Shown: positions 1 through 8,909, numbered from the stretch's first letter. The stretch is DNA of 64,000 nucleotides from Catellatospora vulcania (GCF_009720385.1 NZ_ML769304.1:62001-126000); one strand, 5' to 3'. Notes: a model not told the origin generated them from the letters alone. A program made the numbers and translations.

Positions 1-549
1 CGGCCCGAGAGTGGTCGCGAAATCCTTGCCCTTGGCCGGGCCGAGCTGCACCTGCATCTCAGCGCGCTGCAGGTCGCGGGCCGACCAGTCGTTGAAGATC
101 GTGTACCCGAAGATGTGGTCACGGGCCTGTTCGACCGTCAGGTCCGCGCCCGGTCTGCCGATGACCGCGGCGACTTCGAGTTCGAAGTCCAGGACCTGGC
201 AGCCGGGAGGCACGGCGACATCGTCGTGGGCGCCGATCATCGCGTAGGGGTTGGTGAAGTAGAACGTCGGCGCGGCATACCACTGCTGCGGCACAGTGGC
301 CGTGCCGCCGACAGACCGGACGACTCCTTCGACGTGCTCCTCGAACGCGACGAAGTCCCGGACCGTCGGTGGTTGCAGCGGCGGCAGCAGCCGCACCTCC
401 GCGACGGGGATCTGCGGCCCGGCCGTGTCGGCGGGGTGGCCGGCGACTACGTCGGCGACGGTGAGGCCGCCGGCCAGCGGCTGGATCAGCTCGCCGACGA
501 CGACACCGGCTTTGACCTCGCCGCGGTGGCCGAAGGTGGCGAGTTTCAT
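1..549 (-). CDS. Fumarylacetoacetate hydrolase (FAH) family protein, C-terminus beyond window
   Basis: About 183 N-terminal residues are visible; the gene continues past base 1. The start ATG at 549 overlaps the upstream monooxygenase stop (ATGA), so the two are translationally coupled. The N-terminal cap (MKLATFGHRG) is followed by the FAH fold blocks FNDWSARDLQ and GPAKGKDFATTLG, which carry metal- and substrate-binding residues in this family. FAH proteins hydrolyse or hydrate C-C bonds of ring-cleavage products, acting as Mg2+-dependent acylpyruvate hydrolases or 2-oxo-hept-3-ene-dioate hydratases. Beside a ring hydroxylase and an extradiol dioxygenase it probably processes the ring-opened intermediate. 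The precise substrate cannot be read from the sequence. Confidence 0.93.
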   Translation of the reverse strand, partial: MKLATFGHRGEVKAGVVVGELIQPLAGGLTVADVVAGHPADTAGPQIPVAEVRLLPPLQPPTVRDFVAFEEHVEGVVRSVGGTATVPQQWYAAPTFYFTNPYAMIGAHDDVAVPPGCQVLDFELEVAAVIGRPGADLTVEQARDHIFGYTIFNDWSARDLQRAEMQVQLGPAKGKDFATTLGP

Positions 550-1679
550 GCCGGAGTGCTGACCAATGCGGCGATGCGGCCCATCAGCGCGGGCACGTCG
601 GCGTCGCGGCGGCCTTCCAGCAGCCACTGCCCCAGCTTCAGCGATGCGGCGACTACCTGTCCGGCGCGGTCGTGGCGGCGGTCCATGAACGATTCCCACA
701 ACCGGTCGTCGACCCGATCGGCGGCGACCAGGAGTTCGGCCAGCACAGCGGCGTCTTCCAGAGCCATAGCGGCGCCCTGAGCCAGGGTCGGCGGGCAGGC
801 GTGGGCGGCGTCGCCGATGAGCACGACCCGGCCGCGGTGCCAGGGCCGGTCCAGCAGATGGGCCTCGAACCAGGTGTAGTTGACCTGGTCCGGGTCGGTG
901 AGCCGGTCGCGGATCGCATCGAAGGGCCCGTGGTAGGCCGACGCCAGTTCCAGCATCGTGTCCAGGCGCTGCTGCGCCGACAGGCCGCTGCGGTCCTGGG
1001 CCTTTTCCACGATGTAGGCGTAGAGGCTGTCCGGGCCGGTCGGGCAGTACCCGGCGATGTAGCTGGGGCCGCCATAGAACAGGTCGGTTCGGGTGACCTG
1101 CTGCGGGCGCGGGGTGAACGACCGCCAGATGCCCATCCCGGTGGGTTCGGGCTTCAGGTCGATGCCGAGCAGGGACCGGGTGTGCGAGCGCAGCCCGTCG
1201 GCGCCGACGACCAGGTCGTAGCGACCCATGGCGCCGCCGGTCAACACGACGTCAACGCCGTCGTCATCGCTGGTCAACTGCTCGACGCTCGTCGCGGGCA
1301 GGATCCGTACTCCGGCTTGCCGGGCCCGGTCGTGCATGATCCGGGCCAGGTCGGGCCGGTACATGCCGACGGTCGCGGGCAGGTCACTTCCGCCGGTACG
1401 GTGGTCGGGCAGCTCGGCCAGCAGGGTGCCGTGCGGGTCGGGTGCACGCAGCCCGAGGGTGTCGAAGGCGTACCCGAACGCTTGGACCTGAGTCCAGACG
1501 CCGAGCTGGCGCAGCACCCGCAGCGCGTTGCCCTGCAAGGTGATGCCGGAGCCGAGCGCTGCGGCATCGGGTTTGATCTCGGCGAGGTCGACGGTGACGC
1601 CACCGTCGGCAAGCAGGATCGCGGTTGCGGCGCCGGCCAGGCCGCCACCGACAACCAGGACATGGTTCACTGCGGGCAT
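546..1679 (-). CDS. FAD-dependent aromatic monooxygenase
   Basis: This is a 377-residue group A flavoprotein monooxygenase. The N-terminal Rossmann motif GGGLAGAATA binds the FAD ADP moiety. The C-terminal block GDAAHACPPTLAQGAAMALE is the second FAD signature of the 4-hydroxybenzoate/salicylate hydroxylase family. Such enzymes use NAD(P)H and O2 to hydroxylate a phenolic or heteroaromatic acid. The gene lies 7 bp downstream of the cyclase-family gene and overlaps the FAH gene by 4 bp, so all three form one operon. It probably makes the dihydroxylated substrate for the dioxygenase at 3803-4741. The substrate is not identifiable here. Confidence 0.93.
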   Translation of the reverse strand: MPAVNHVLVVGGGLAGAATAILLADGGVTVDLAEIKPDAAALGSGITLQGNALRVLRQLGVWTQVQAFGYAFDTLGLRAPDPHGTLLAELPDHRTGGSDLPATVGMYRPDLARIMHDRARQAGVRILPATSVEQLTSDDDGVDVVLTGGAMGRYDLVVGADGLRSHTRSLLGIDLKPEPTGMGIWRSFTPRPQQVTRTDLFYGGPSYIAGYCPTGPDSLYAYIVEKAQDRSGLSAQQRLDTMLELASAYHGPFDAIRDRLTDPDQVNYTWFEAHLLDRPWHRGRVVLIGDAAHACPPTLAQGAAMALEDAAVLAELLVAADRVDDRLWESFMDRRHDRAGQVVAASLKLGQWLLEGRRDADVPALMGRIAALVSTPA

Positions 1680-1686
1680 CGTTGCC

Positions 1687-2667
1687 TCATTTCACGGCGA
1701 TGGGGTTGACGGGGGCGCCCACAGCTCCGGTGACGGGGATGGGGGCGGCGGTGAGCCAGAAGTCGTAGACACCGTCGGCGGCGCAGTCGTCGGCAAGGGC
1801 GTCGAGATCCCACATCTCGCCGATGAACAGGCCCATGTGCGGGATGGCCACCTGGTGCAGGGGCTGGAACGCTTCGTCGAACTCGTTGGGCCGCACCTCG
1901 AAGCCCCACGTGTCGGTGGCGATCGCGGCGATCTCACGGCCGTACAGCCAGCCGGCGGTCGTGAACGACAGGCCCGGGGCCGGGCCGCCGGCGTACTCGC
2001 CCCAGCCGTCGCGGCGGGCGCGGGTCAGCTGCCCGGTCCGTACGACGACGATGTCGCCGCTGCCGACCTGCGAGCTGGGGCCTTGGGCGGCGATGGTGGC
2101 GTTGAGGTGCGCGGTGGTGATCGCGAACCCGTCGGGCAGTTCGCCGCCGCCGACGGCACGGCCGACGTCGAGCAGCACTGCTCGTCCGGCGATGACGGCA
2201 GCGACGGTTTCGATACCGGTGACCTGGTCGCCTGCGGAGGTGACGACGTCGCAGGCGCGGCGGCCGTTGTAGGCCATTCCATGGTCGAAGATGTGCCCGA
2301 GCCCGTCCCACTGGGTCGAGCACTGCAGCGGCATGAACACCACGTCGTCGGCGCCGCCGAGCCCATGCGGGAAGCCCTGGCCGCGTTCGGCGTCCAAGCC
2401 GGTGTCGAGCATGGTGTGCACCGGGTTGGTCCGCCGACGCCAGCCGCGCTGGGGCCCGTCGGTGTCGAACCGCTGCGCCAGGGAGAACGACACACCGCGG
2501 CGTACCAGCGCTGCGCCCTGCCGGCGTTTAGCCTCGGTCAAGAAGTTCATCGTGCCGAGCACATCGTGCTCGCCCCATCGGCCGCGGTTGGAGTACGCCT
2601 GCGCGGCTGCGGCGATGGCACCGGCAGGATCGGCGCGGTCCGGCATGGGCGGCGTCGCTGTTTCCAT
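1687..2667 (-). CDS. Cyclase-family (kynurenine formamidase-like) hydrolase
   Basis: A 326-residue protein read from ATG at 2667. A longer in-frame reading back to 2955 would run across the LysR gene and is not used. The block CSTQWDGLGHIF resembles the metal-binding HxGTHxD region of the cyclase superfamily (PF04199), and further His/Asp residues follow around IPHMGLFIGE. Members hydrolyse amide or ester bonds, or act on ring-cleavage products. It is the first gene of the minus-strand catabolic operon, transcribed divergently from the LysR regulator. The shared 33-bp motif lies about 61 bp upstream of its start. Confidence 0.88.
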   Translation of the reverse strand: METATPPMPDRADPAGAIAAAAQAYSNRGRWGEHDVLGTMNFLTEAKRRQGAALVRRGVSFSLAQRFDTDGPQRGWRRRTNPVHTMLDTGLDAERGQGFPHGLGGADDVVFMPLQCSTQWDGLGHIFDHGMAYNGRRACDVVTSAGDQVTGIETVAAVIAGRAVLLDVGRAVGGGELPDGFAITTAHLNATIAAQGPSSQVGSGDIVVVRTGQLTRARRDGWGEYAGGPAPGLSFTTAGWLYGREIAAIATDTWGFEVRPNEFDEAFQPLHQVAIPHMGLFIGEMWDLDALADDCAADGVYDFWLTAAPIPVTGAVGAPVNPIAVK

Positions 2668-2728
2668 GAGGTTCCCTGCTGGTGACGGCGGTGTGACTTG
2701 ACACACTCTGCGGGCCGCCGCACTATCC

Positions 2729-2761
2729 GGGAAGGCGATTGTGCCTATGGCCGTTATTCGC
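2729..2761 (-). promoter_or_regulatory. Putative LysR-regulated promoter motif, copy A
   Basis: Read on the minus strand, this 33-bp stretch matches the plus-strand stretch 3714-3746 at about 24 positions, including the contiguous block TCGCCTTCCC and the preceding GGCACA. Copy A ends 61 nt before the cyclase-family start and copy B 56 nt before the dioxygenase start. The same orientation and distance suggest a shared activator site and promoter. Binding by the neighbouring LysR protein is inference. Confidence 0.6.
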
Positions 2762-2785
2762 GACACGGATGGAAGGGCTGGTCGG

Positions 2786-3694
2786 GTGCCCCGCAACGCG
2801 GACCTGAACCTGCTGCTGCCGCTGCAGGCGCTGCTGGCCGAACGCAGCGTCACGCGCGCCGCAGAGCGCCTCGGCCTCAGCCAGCCGGCCACCAGCGCGG
2901 CTTTGGCGAAACTGCGCCGCCACTTCGGCGACGACCTGCTGATCCGCGTGGGCAACAGCTACCAGCTCACCCCGCTAGCCGTACAGCTGTATGAACGCGT
3001 CACCACCGCCGTGGCCGCCACCGATCGGGTGTTCGCCAGCGAACCCGATTTCGACCCGGCCACCTCCGACCGGCAGTTCACCGTCCTGATGTCCGACTAC
3101 GCCCTGTCGATCCTCGGCCCTGCGGTCTCCGCGCTGCTCGACACCCTGGCCCCGAAGGTGAGGCTGTACGTCCAGCCCACCACCCGAGAGAACGTCGACG
3201 CTGCGCATGAAACGCTGCGTACCACCGACCTGCTGGTTCTCCCCCACGGCTTCGTCACTGACCTGCCCCACCAGGACCTGTACTCCGACGAGTGGATGTG
3301 CCTGGTCAGCGCCGACAACCCCAACGTCGGCGATTCCCTGAGCCTCGACCAGCTTGCCGCGATGCCGTGGGTGCTGACGTATCACCGCGGCACCGCCTTC
3401 ACCACCGCAGCCCACGAGTTGCGCCGGCTCGGCGTCGAGCTCGACGTGCGGATGGTCGCCGAGAGCTACGCCCTGCTCCCCGCCATGATCATCGGTACTC
3501 GGCGGGTGGCTCTCGTCCAACGTCAGCTCGGACTGCAGCTCAGCACCACAGGTCAGGTCCGGGCCGTACCGTGCCCGTTCGAAGCCGCACCGCTGATCGA
3601 GGCGATGTGGTGGCACCCCATGCACGACAGCGACGCAGGCCACCAGTGGCTACGCCAGCGCTTCGCCGAAGCGGCACACCTCGTCCAGCACTGA
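2786..3694 (+). CDS. LysR-family transcriptional regulator
   Basis: A 302-residue LysR-type regulator. The N-terminal winged helix (residues about 5-65) includes SVTRAAERLGLSQPATSAAL followed by FGDDLLIR, typical of the family; the rest is the periplasmic-binding-like effector domain. GTG at 2786 is preferred because GGAAGGG lies 8 nt upstream and because it leaves the shared promoter motif in the intergenic region. An in-frame GTG at 2741 would add 15 residues and overlap that motif. Divergent from the cyclase/monooxygenase/FAH operon and upstream of the dioxygenase, it is the likely aromatic-responsive activator of both. Confidence 0.92.
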   Translation: MPRNADLNLLLPLQALLAERSVTRAAERLGLSQPATSAALAKLRRHFGDDLLIRVGNSYQLTPLAVQLYERVTTAVAATDRVFASEPDFDPATSDRQFTVLMSDYALSILGPAVSALLDTLAPKVRLYVQPTTRENVDAAHETLRTTDLLVLPHGFVTDLPHQDLYSDEWMCLVSADNPNVGDSLSLDQLAAMPWVLTYHRGTAFTTAAHELRRLGVELDVRMVAESYALLPAMIIGTRRVALVQRQLGLQLSTTGQVRAVPCPFEAAPLIEAMWWHPMHDSDAGHQWLRQRFAEAAHLVQH

Positions 3695-3713
3695 GTTTCC
3701 AGGCATCCATGGC

Positions 3714-3746
3714 ACGGATAGGCGCTATCGGCACATTCGCCTTCCC
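3714..3746 (+). promoter_or_regulatory. Putative LysR-regulated promoter motif, copy B
   Basis: Second copy of the motif seen at 2729-2761. It contains an inverted repeat GATAG-GCG-CTATC at 3717-3729, the kind of short dyad within which LysR T-N11-A boxes fall. It lies in the gap between lysR and the dioxygenase gene, 56 nt before that gene's GTG. The dyad is visible; its role is inferred. Confidence 0.6.
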
Positions 3747-3802
3747 CGCCGCAGCCCCATCGGCCGACAGTGGGCTTCCGCCCCGCCGCCCGAGGAGGCC
3801 CC

Positions 3803-4741
3803 GTGACCCGACGACTCATCACCCACCTGCGCCACGTCGACCTGGCCGTACCCGACTTCGCCCGCCAACAGGCGTTCTACACCGCCATGTGGGGTCTGAC
3901 CGAGGTCGCCGCCGACACCGGCATCACGTTCCTGGCCGCCGAGGGCTCACCCGAGCAGTACGTCGTGCGCATCCGCCAAGCCGCTGACAAGCGCCTGGAC
4001 CTGATCGCCTTCGGCGCGGCCACCCCCGCCGACGTCGACACCCTCGCCGGCCGCCTCGCCCACGACGGCGTCGCCCTCATCACCGAGCCCGCCGCCATGG
4101 ACACCCCCGGCGGCGGTTACGGCTTCCGGTTCTTCGACATCGATGGACGCACGGTCGAGATCTCCGCCGACGTGCAGACCCGCACCCACCGCCGCGTCGA
4201 GCAACGCGAGTCCATCCCGGTCCGGCTGTCGCACGTCGTGGTCAACTCCCCCGACCCGACCGCGACCGTCGCGTTCTACGACAAGCATCTCGCGTTCGCG
4301 CTGTCCGACACCCTCACCCACCCACATCTCGGCGACGTCATGTGGTTCATGCGCTGCAACACCTGGCACCACAGCCTGGCGATCGCCCGCGGCCCGCACG
4401 TCGCCCTGCACCACGCGTCGTTCGAGCTGCGCGGCATCGACGAGTTCATGCGCGGATCCGGACGGCTGCTGCGCGCCGGTGTCGAGAAGGTCTGGGGACC
4501 CGGGCGCCACACCGCCGGCGACAACACCTTCAGCTACTTCATCGACCCGCACGGCAACACCGTCGAGTACACCACCGAACTCGAACAGCTCGACGAAGAC
4601 ACCTGGCACCCCCACCTGTACGACTTCAGCGACCCGTCCGTAGCCGATCAGTGGGGCACCGCCAACCCCATGAACGAGTTCGTCGCCAAGCAGTCGTTCA
4701 ACGACCCCGACCGAGGCCTCTTCATCGCGCCGCCTTGCTGA
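3803..4741 (+). CDS. Type I extradiol ring-cleavage dioxygenase (VOC family)
   Basis: A 312-residue two-domain vicinal-oxygen-chelate protein. The N-terminal domain starts LRHVDLAVPD; the catalytic C-terminal domain starts RLSHVVVNSPD. Probable Fe(II) ligands are the His of LSHVVV, the second His of ALHHASFEL and the Glu of NTVEYTTE, as in catechol 2,3-dioxygenases; the block FSYFIDPHGNTVEY is diagnostic. GTG at 3803 is chosen because AGGAGG lies 4 nt upstream; an in-frame ATG at 3770 lacks a good site. It would cleave a catechol- or protocatechuate-like ring meta to the hydroxyls, between the monooxygenase and FAH steps. Confidence 0.9.
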   Translation: MTRRLITHLRHVDLAVPDFARQQAFYTAMWGLTEVAADTGITFLAAEGSPEQYVVRIRQAADKRLDLIAFGAATPADVDTLAGRLAHDGVALITEPAAMDTPGGGYGFRFFDIDGRTVEISADVQTRTHRRVEQRESIPVRLSHVVVNSPDPTATVAFYDKHLAFALSDTLTHPHLGDVMWFMRCNTWHHSLAIARGPHVALHHASFELRGIDEFMRGSGRLLRAGVEKVWGPGRHTAGDNTFSYFIDPHGNTVEYTTELEQLDEDTWHPHLYDFSDPSVADQWGTANPMNEFVAKQSFNDPDRGLFIAPPC

Positions 4742-4871
4742 CCGGCGAACAGCCACACGATCTGGATCACAGCGCCGAACCATCCGGTCGAGTACAGGGC
4801 TCCATCAACGCTGTACACGTTAGAGAGTGCGAAGACAGACGTTCCCAGTCCGGGGAAGAGGGAGGCGAGCG

Positions 4872-6968
4872 CTATCCGATGTCCCTGCCACCGTCGGTCG
4901 GCGCAAGGCGTGCCCGGTCTTGGCCGTGGTCAGCGGTGAGTTGGTGGGCTTGTCTTCGCGCCCAGAGCCTTTCGACGTGCACGCCATGCCAGCCGTCGGG
5001 CATGACGACGCGGTGACGCGGCCAGGTGTCCGGGTCTCCTGGGCCGACTTGCAGGCCGGTGAGGCCGTAGAGGCAACTGGTGAGGAAGCCTGCGAGGTTG
5101 GCGGTGAACGGTCCGGCCTTCGGCTGTTCGGGAAAAACGTCGGGGGCGTATTCCAGGGTGATGCGGAACGGGTCGGTGACGAAGTCGGCGTAGCCGCGCT
5201 CGAACATCTCCAGCGCCGCGCCGCGGTCGCCCAGCCGGGCCCCGTACACGCCCAGAAGCGCCGACAGCATCGGCGCCCCAGCGTATTTGTCGCCGAGGTC
5301 GAGGTAGTAACGCAGGGTCGCCTCGGCCACTTTCGGGTCCGGCTCCCAGCCCAACGGGAACAGCGCCGCAGCCGCCTCCGGCGTTTCGCCCTTCTCCTGG
5401 TCGGGGTGGTAGCCGTCATGGTTGGCGATCACGTCGCTGTCCTCGATCATGGGGATGAGGAGATGGTCGGCAATTTCACGCCAGTGGCTGGGCACGTGCT
5501 CGTGCAGTGCCTGGCCGAGGGCGGCTGCTTCGCGTAGGGCGAGGATCGCGGCGATGTTGGTGAAGGCGTCGTTGTTGTGCGGGGTGGCGGTCTCGGCGAT
5601 GCCGGTGACGCGGCGGATCTCGTAGCCGCGGTCGCTGCGCTCGACCCGGCTGCTCACCCACTGCGCCACCCCGGACATCACGGGCCACGCGTGGTGGCGG
5701 GCGAAGCCCATGTCGCCTGTGGCGTGCACGTAGCGGGCGAACGCCAGGGCGATGTCGGGTCCGACGTGGTGTTCCAGCGAGGTCGCCGCGCCGATGCCCG
5801 GGCCGGCTTCGGCGCCGGTGCTGATGCTGCTTTCCCAGGGGAACTGCAGCCCGCGGTAGCCGTTCAGCGCGGCGTTGGCCGCGGCGGTGTCGGCTCGCAC
5901 AGCGCGGTAGCGCAGGATCGTGGAGGCGGCTTCGGGGTAGGTCAGCAGCAGCGGCGGGACCGCGAACGCCTCGATGTCCCACATAACGTGGCCGCGGTAG
6001 TAGTGGTAGTCCGGCCAGTACGCCAGCCCGAAGATCGATGTGCTGGCCGGCGAGGATGGATGCACGGAGCTGTGCAGGTAGTAGAACGCCGCGTCGGCCA
6101 TCGCCTGCCAGCGGGTGGGAGCGCCGTCCAGGACGATCCGGCCCTGCCACAGCTGGTCCCAGGCCTGGCGGTTCAGTTTGCGCAGGGTGTCGAAGCCGCG
6201 GATCTGCGCGCCGCGCAACAGCCGCCCGGCCTGCAGGTGCGGCTGCGAATGCAGCGTTTCAGCGACCAGGCTGGATATCTGTCGTAGCCGGTAGGAGGTC
6301 TTGGGCCGGGCGGTGAAGGTGTAGTCGGTGCGCAGCGCGGCCACGGGGCTGCGTTCGAGGTCGCGGCGCACGTCGTCGGTGCCGTCGAAGGAGGTCAGGT
6401 ACGCCGCGCCGCAGCTGCTCAGCTGCCCGTAGCTGCGCCAGCGCAGCATCCCGTCGCAGCCGTCAGCGATCGTCTCGACTTCGCCCAGATGCCGGTCGGC
6501 CCACTCCCCCGCCACGCCCGCCGGGTCGATCCCCGCCGAGATGGTGATCTCGCACGGGCGCTCGGCCCGCAGGTGCGTCTCCTGCAGGATCAGCGTCGGA
6601 TGGGTACGGCTGCAGAACGTCGTGACCTGCACATGCACGGGATGATCGCCGGGATCGAACACGAAACGGCTGTGCAGTTCTCCGCATGCGAAGTCGTAGC
6701 GCTGGCCGACGAAGGTGGCACGTTCGGGGGCGTAGTCCAGTGACTTGCCGTCCACCCGGATGTCACCGGAGAGCGGGTACGGGGCGCGGGCGAAGGTCTC
6801 CACCGCCGCGGCCGGATCCACCCCGTCGAACCCGCTGACGATGGCCACACCGTTCAGATAGGGAATGTGGCGCACCCGCAGCCCGACAAGCCCGTTGGAC
6901 AGATACGGCGGAAGATCCCCGGCTCGCCACGTGTCGATCGGATCAGGGCTGATGGGATCACTGGCCAT
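4872..6968 (-). CDS. Glycoside hydrolase family 65-type protein
   Basis: A 698-residue cytoplasmic protein with no signal peptide. It has the family-65 layout: an N-terminal beta-sandwich opening YLSNGLVGLR, a helical linker and an (alpha/alpha)6 barrel. The GH65 signature appears as GHVMWDIEAFAVP, and the catalytic-acid region as TGIAETATPHNNDAFTN, where the Glu aligns with the general acid of phosphorylases and of PGGHG/ATHL1. Family members are trehalose or maltose phosphorylases or glucosyl hydrolases; hydrolase versus phosphorylase cannot be settled here. ATG at 6968 is preferred to an in-frame TTG at 6977. It stands alone, without sugar transport genes beside it. Confidence 0.87.
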   Translation of the reverse strand: MASDPISPDPIDTWRAGDLPPYLSNGLVGLRVRHIPYLNGVAIVSGFDGVDPAAAVETFARAPYPLSGDIRVDGKSLDYAPERATFVGQRYDFACGELHSRFVFDPGDHPVHVQVTTFCSRTHPTLILQETHLRAERPCEITISAGIDPAGVAGEWADRHLGEVETIADGCDGMLRWRSYGQLSSCGAAYLTSFDGTDDVRRDLERSPVAALRTDYTFTARPKTSYRLRQISSLVAETLHSQPHLQAGRLLRGAQIRGFDTLRKLNRQAWDQLWQGRIVLDGAPTRWQAMADAAFYYLHSSVHPSSPASTSIFGLAYWPDYHYYRGHVMWDIEAFAVPPLLLTYPEAASTILRYRAVRADTAAANAALNGYRGLQFPWESSISTGAEAGPGIGAATSLEHHVGPDIALAFARYVHATGDMGFARHHAWPVMSGVAQWVSSRVERSDRGYEIRRVTGIAETATPHNNDAFTNIAAILALREAAALGQALHEHVPSHWREIADHLLIPMIEDSDVIANHDGYHPDQEKGETPEAAAALFPLGWEPDPKVAEATLRYYLDLGDKYAGAPMLSALLGVYGARLGDRGAALEMFERGYADFVTDPFRITLEYAPDVFPEQPKAGPFTANLAGFLTSCLYGLTGLQVGPGDPDTWPRHRVVMPDGWHGVHVERLWARRQAHQLTADHGQDRARLAPTDGGRDIG

Positions 6969-7013
6969 AGCGCGCAAATACCCTGAACTCGACTTTTCGA
7001 ATCTCGCCGAGAC

Positions 7014-7604
7014 TCACGGTAGGCCGGCTCGTTCGTAACCGTGTGGTGCCGCAACCGCGGCTGGCACCCGGCTGGTGCTTGGGACCGGGGGTGCCGGCTC
7101 TTCGGCGGCGGCGTCGCGGGCGATGCCGTAGGCCAGCTGCAGGAAATCGGAGCCCGCGACCGCTGACAACGCCGTGGCGACCAGACGGGTGAAGCGAGGC
7201 GCCAACACCAGACCGGCGGTCAGGGTGGTCGCGGTCCACACCGACACGCAGAACGGGCAGCTGACAAGTTCACCCACGGCATGTCTGACCTGCCCGCCGT
7301 CCTCGTGGACCTGCTCGCAGACCTCACCCTCTCCGGCAGGTTTCTCGTAGCGCGTGAACGGCGCTCGCAGCGGGCTTGTCACGGCGTCCTTCGTGATCAG
7401 CCTGCTCGCTTTGTGCGTGGCGACCGCGAGCAGGGCGACATCGCCCAGGGTGGGCTCGGGAAGCCGCCGGCCGGTGGCGCGCACGAACACAGTCAGGCCC
7501 GCGACAACGCTGCCGTAGGCCGCCAGCAGGGTCAGATAGCCTCTGAGGGGCCGGCGGTGTCCGGCTGCATAGTCATCGCGTAGTTCTTCGAGTTGCCTGG
7601 ACAT
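7014..7604 (-). CDS. DUF1360 family membrane protein
   Basis: A 196-residue protein with hydrophobic segments near LTLLAAYGSVVAGLTVFV and in the C-terminal half. Internal hallmarks of DUF1360 are VATHKASRLITKDAVTSPLR, FTRYEKPAGEGE and the cysteine pair in LVSCPFCVSVW. The start at 7604 has an excellent ribosome site (AGAGGAGG) 5-6 nt upstream. The function of the family is unknown; homologues are often sporulation- or stress-associated. The C-terminal tail is Pro/Ala-rich and probably disordered. Confidence 0.85.
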   Translation of the reverse strand: MSRQLEELRDDYAAGHRRPLRGYLTLLAAYGSVVAGLTVFVRATGRRLPEPTLGDVALLAVATHKASRLITKDAVTSPLRAPFTRYEKPAGEGEVCEQVHEDGGQVRHAVGELVSCPFCVSVWTATTLTAGLVLAPRFTRLVATALSAVAGSDFLQLAYGIARDAAAEEPAPPVPSTSRVPAAVAAPHGYERAGLP

Positions 7605-7700
7605 GAAACCTCCTCTGGTGCTGCCGCGGGCGACTGTCGACGCGACGGAAGCCGGTTGGCGGTCTACTAGACGCTGACGGGACAAGGTGGCACCGGCCCG

Positions 7701-8342
7701 CTACTGCATCACGGACCGCGGAAGACTCGTTGGCACAGCGGTCGTCACGGACCAGTGCTCGACGATCATGGCCAGGTCGAGGCGGTAGAGGTCGTAGAAC
7801 ACTGCGGGCTCGTCGTGCACGCCGCCCGTGCACACGGTCAGCACGAATTCGCCTTCGGCGACGGTCAGCAGGCGGTTGTGGTAGCACATGAGCCGGTTGG
7901 CCAGCACTGCGCACAGAGGAGCAATGCCGTCACCCAGTCCCGGCGCGTGGTGGGCAAGATCGGTGACGATGAATCGGCTGATGTGCGGCAGGTTCCCGCC
8001 GATCAGCACGTTGTCGGTGTAGTAGTCGACCAGTCGGCGGCTGAGCCGGGTCTGCTCGGGATGTTCCGCGTGGTCGGGCGCGTCCGTTTGCGTCGGCAGG
8101 CCGATCGCGGGTTGTAGAGCCAACCAGCGTTCGGCGACTTCATCGCCGCACAGTCTGATGATTTCGAACCCGGTGAAGTCCCCGCTCGCGGCGTGGCCAG
8201 GAAAATCGGCGTGGATTACCACCATGTCGTCGGCGGCTATCATCCGACGGCACCGCCCGCTGCTTTGTAGACCGAGAGCGCGTAAGCGTTGGTACGCGTC
8301 GCAGTCGACCCGGCTCCTCGTATCAGTGACCAAGTCAAGCAT
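7701..8342 (-). CDS. SnoaL-like (NTF2-fold) protein
   Basis: A 213-residue protein. The second half is a SnoaL-like/NTF2 cone: RRLVDYYTDNVLIGG, later FYDLYRLDLAMIVEHWSV, the usual end of 'predicted SnoaL-like aldol condensation' proteins. The first 90 residues are a partial second copy of the same fold, with ASGDFTGFEIIRLCGDEVAERW resembling that terminal motif. The role is unknown; such domains bind small hydrophobic ligands. The start is the ATG at 8342. A near-perfect stress-sigma promoter lies about 40 bp upstream. Confidence 0.75.
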   Translation of the reverse strand: MLDLVTDTRSRVDCDAYQRLRALGLQSSGRCRRMIAADDMVVIHADFPGHAASGDFTGFEIIRLCGDEVAERWLALQPAIGLPTQTDAPDHAEHPEQTRLSRRLVDYYTDNVLIGGNLPHISRFIVTDLAHHAPGLGDGIAPLCAVLANRLMCYHNRLLTVAEGEFVLTVCTGGVHDEPAVFYDLYRLDLAMIVEHWSVTTAVPTSLPRSVMQ

Positions 8343-8379
8343 GATCAGTCCTCGACACTTGGCGACAAGATCATTAGGA

Positions 8380-8405
8380 GTACCCGGCCCGTACCCTCGC
8401 CAAAC
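8380..8405 (-). promoter_or_regulatory. Putative SigB/SigF-type stress promoter
   Basis: On the minus strand the sequence reads GTTTGG, 14 nt, GGGTAC. This fits the published Streptomyces SigB-like consensus GNNT-N14-16-GGGTAC/T. The -10 box is about 37 bp before the SnoaL-like start codon, allowing a leader of roughly 30 nt. The match is direct; recognition by a specific sigma factor is inferred. Confidence 0.6.
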
Positions 8406-8525
8406 AGACGGTGTTCACCTCCGCCCTGCCCTTGGGCGGGCCCCGCCGGACGCCAAGGCCGCGGGCAGTGAACAGCTCGCTATGGTCAAGCGCTCGACGG
8501 CATCGCGAACTTCAAGAACAAAACC

Positions 8526-8909
8526 GTGACGAGATCTGTGCCGTTGTCTCTGCATGAGCACCAAGTGGGAGGCGCAGCACCGACCAGTACTGGTTCGGGT
8601 GGTCACTGCGCAGACAGCGGAGTCTGCGGCATCGACGTCATCGGCATTGCTACCGCCTTGCGGTTGAGCCCCCAGCAGGTCCATGAGTCGCTCGGCGCGC
8701 TCAACGACGGGGGGGTGATCGCGGTACACCACCGGCTCGACGCCGCGGGGGCGGCGATCACCGAGGTGTCATCGGTGTCCCCGATGGCGAGGACCATTCA
8801 TGGTGCCGCCGGCAGGCAGGCTCCCGAAGCGTCGCGGGCGAACTCGTCCGGACACCCGCCCGGGGACATATTCGAAGAGGTCGTGCTACGCGCCACCACA
8901 GGTCCCTGA
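8526..8909 (+). CDS. Small hypothetical protein with possible winged-helix core
   Basis: 127 residues from GTG at 8526. The middle (about residues 35-80, GIDVIGIATALRLSPQQVHE then LNDGGVIAVHH) reads like helix-turn-helix plus wing. The two ends are low-complexity and could be non-coding, and the ribosome site is weak. There is no recognisable family, so this is a tentative gene call. Confidence 0.35.
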   Translation: MTRSVPLSLHEHQVGGAAPTSTGSGGHCADSGVCGIDVIGIATALRLSPQQVHESLGALNDGGVIAVHHRLDAAGAAITEVSSVSPMARTIHGAAGRQAPEASRANSSGHPPGDIFEEVVLRATTGP

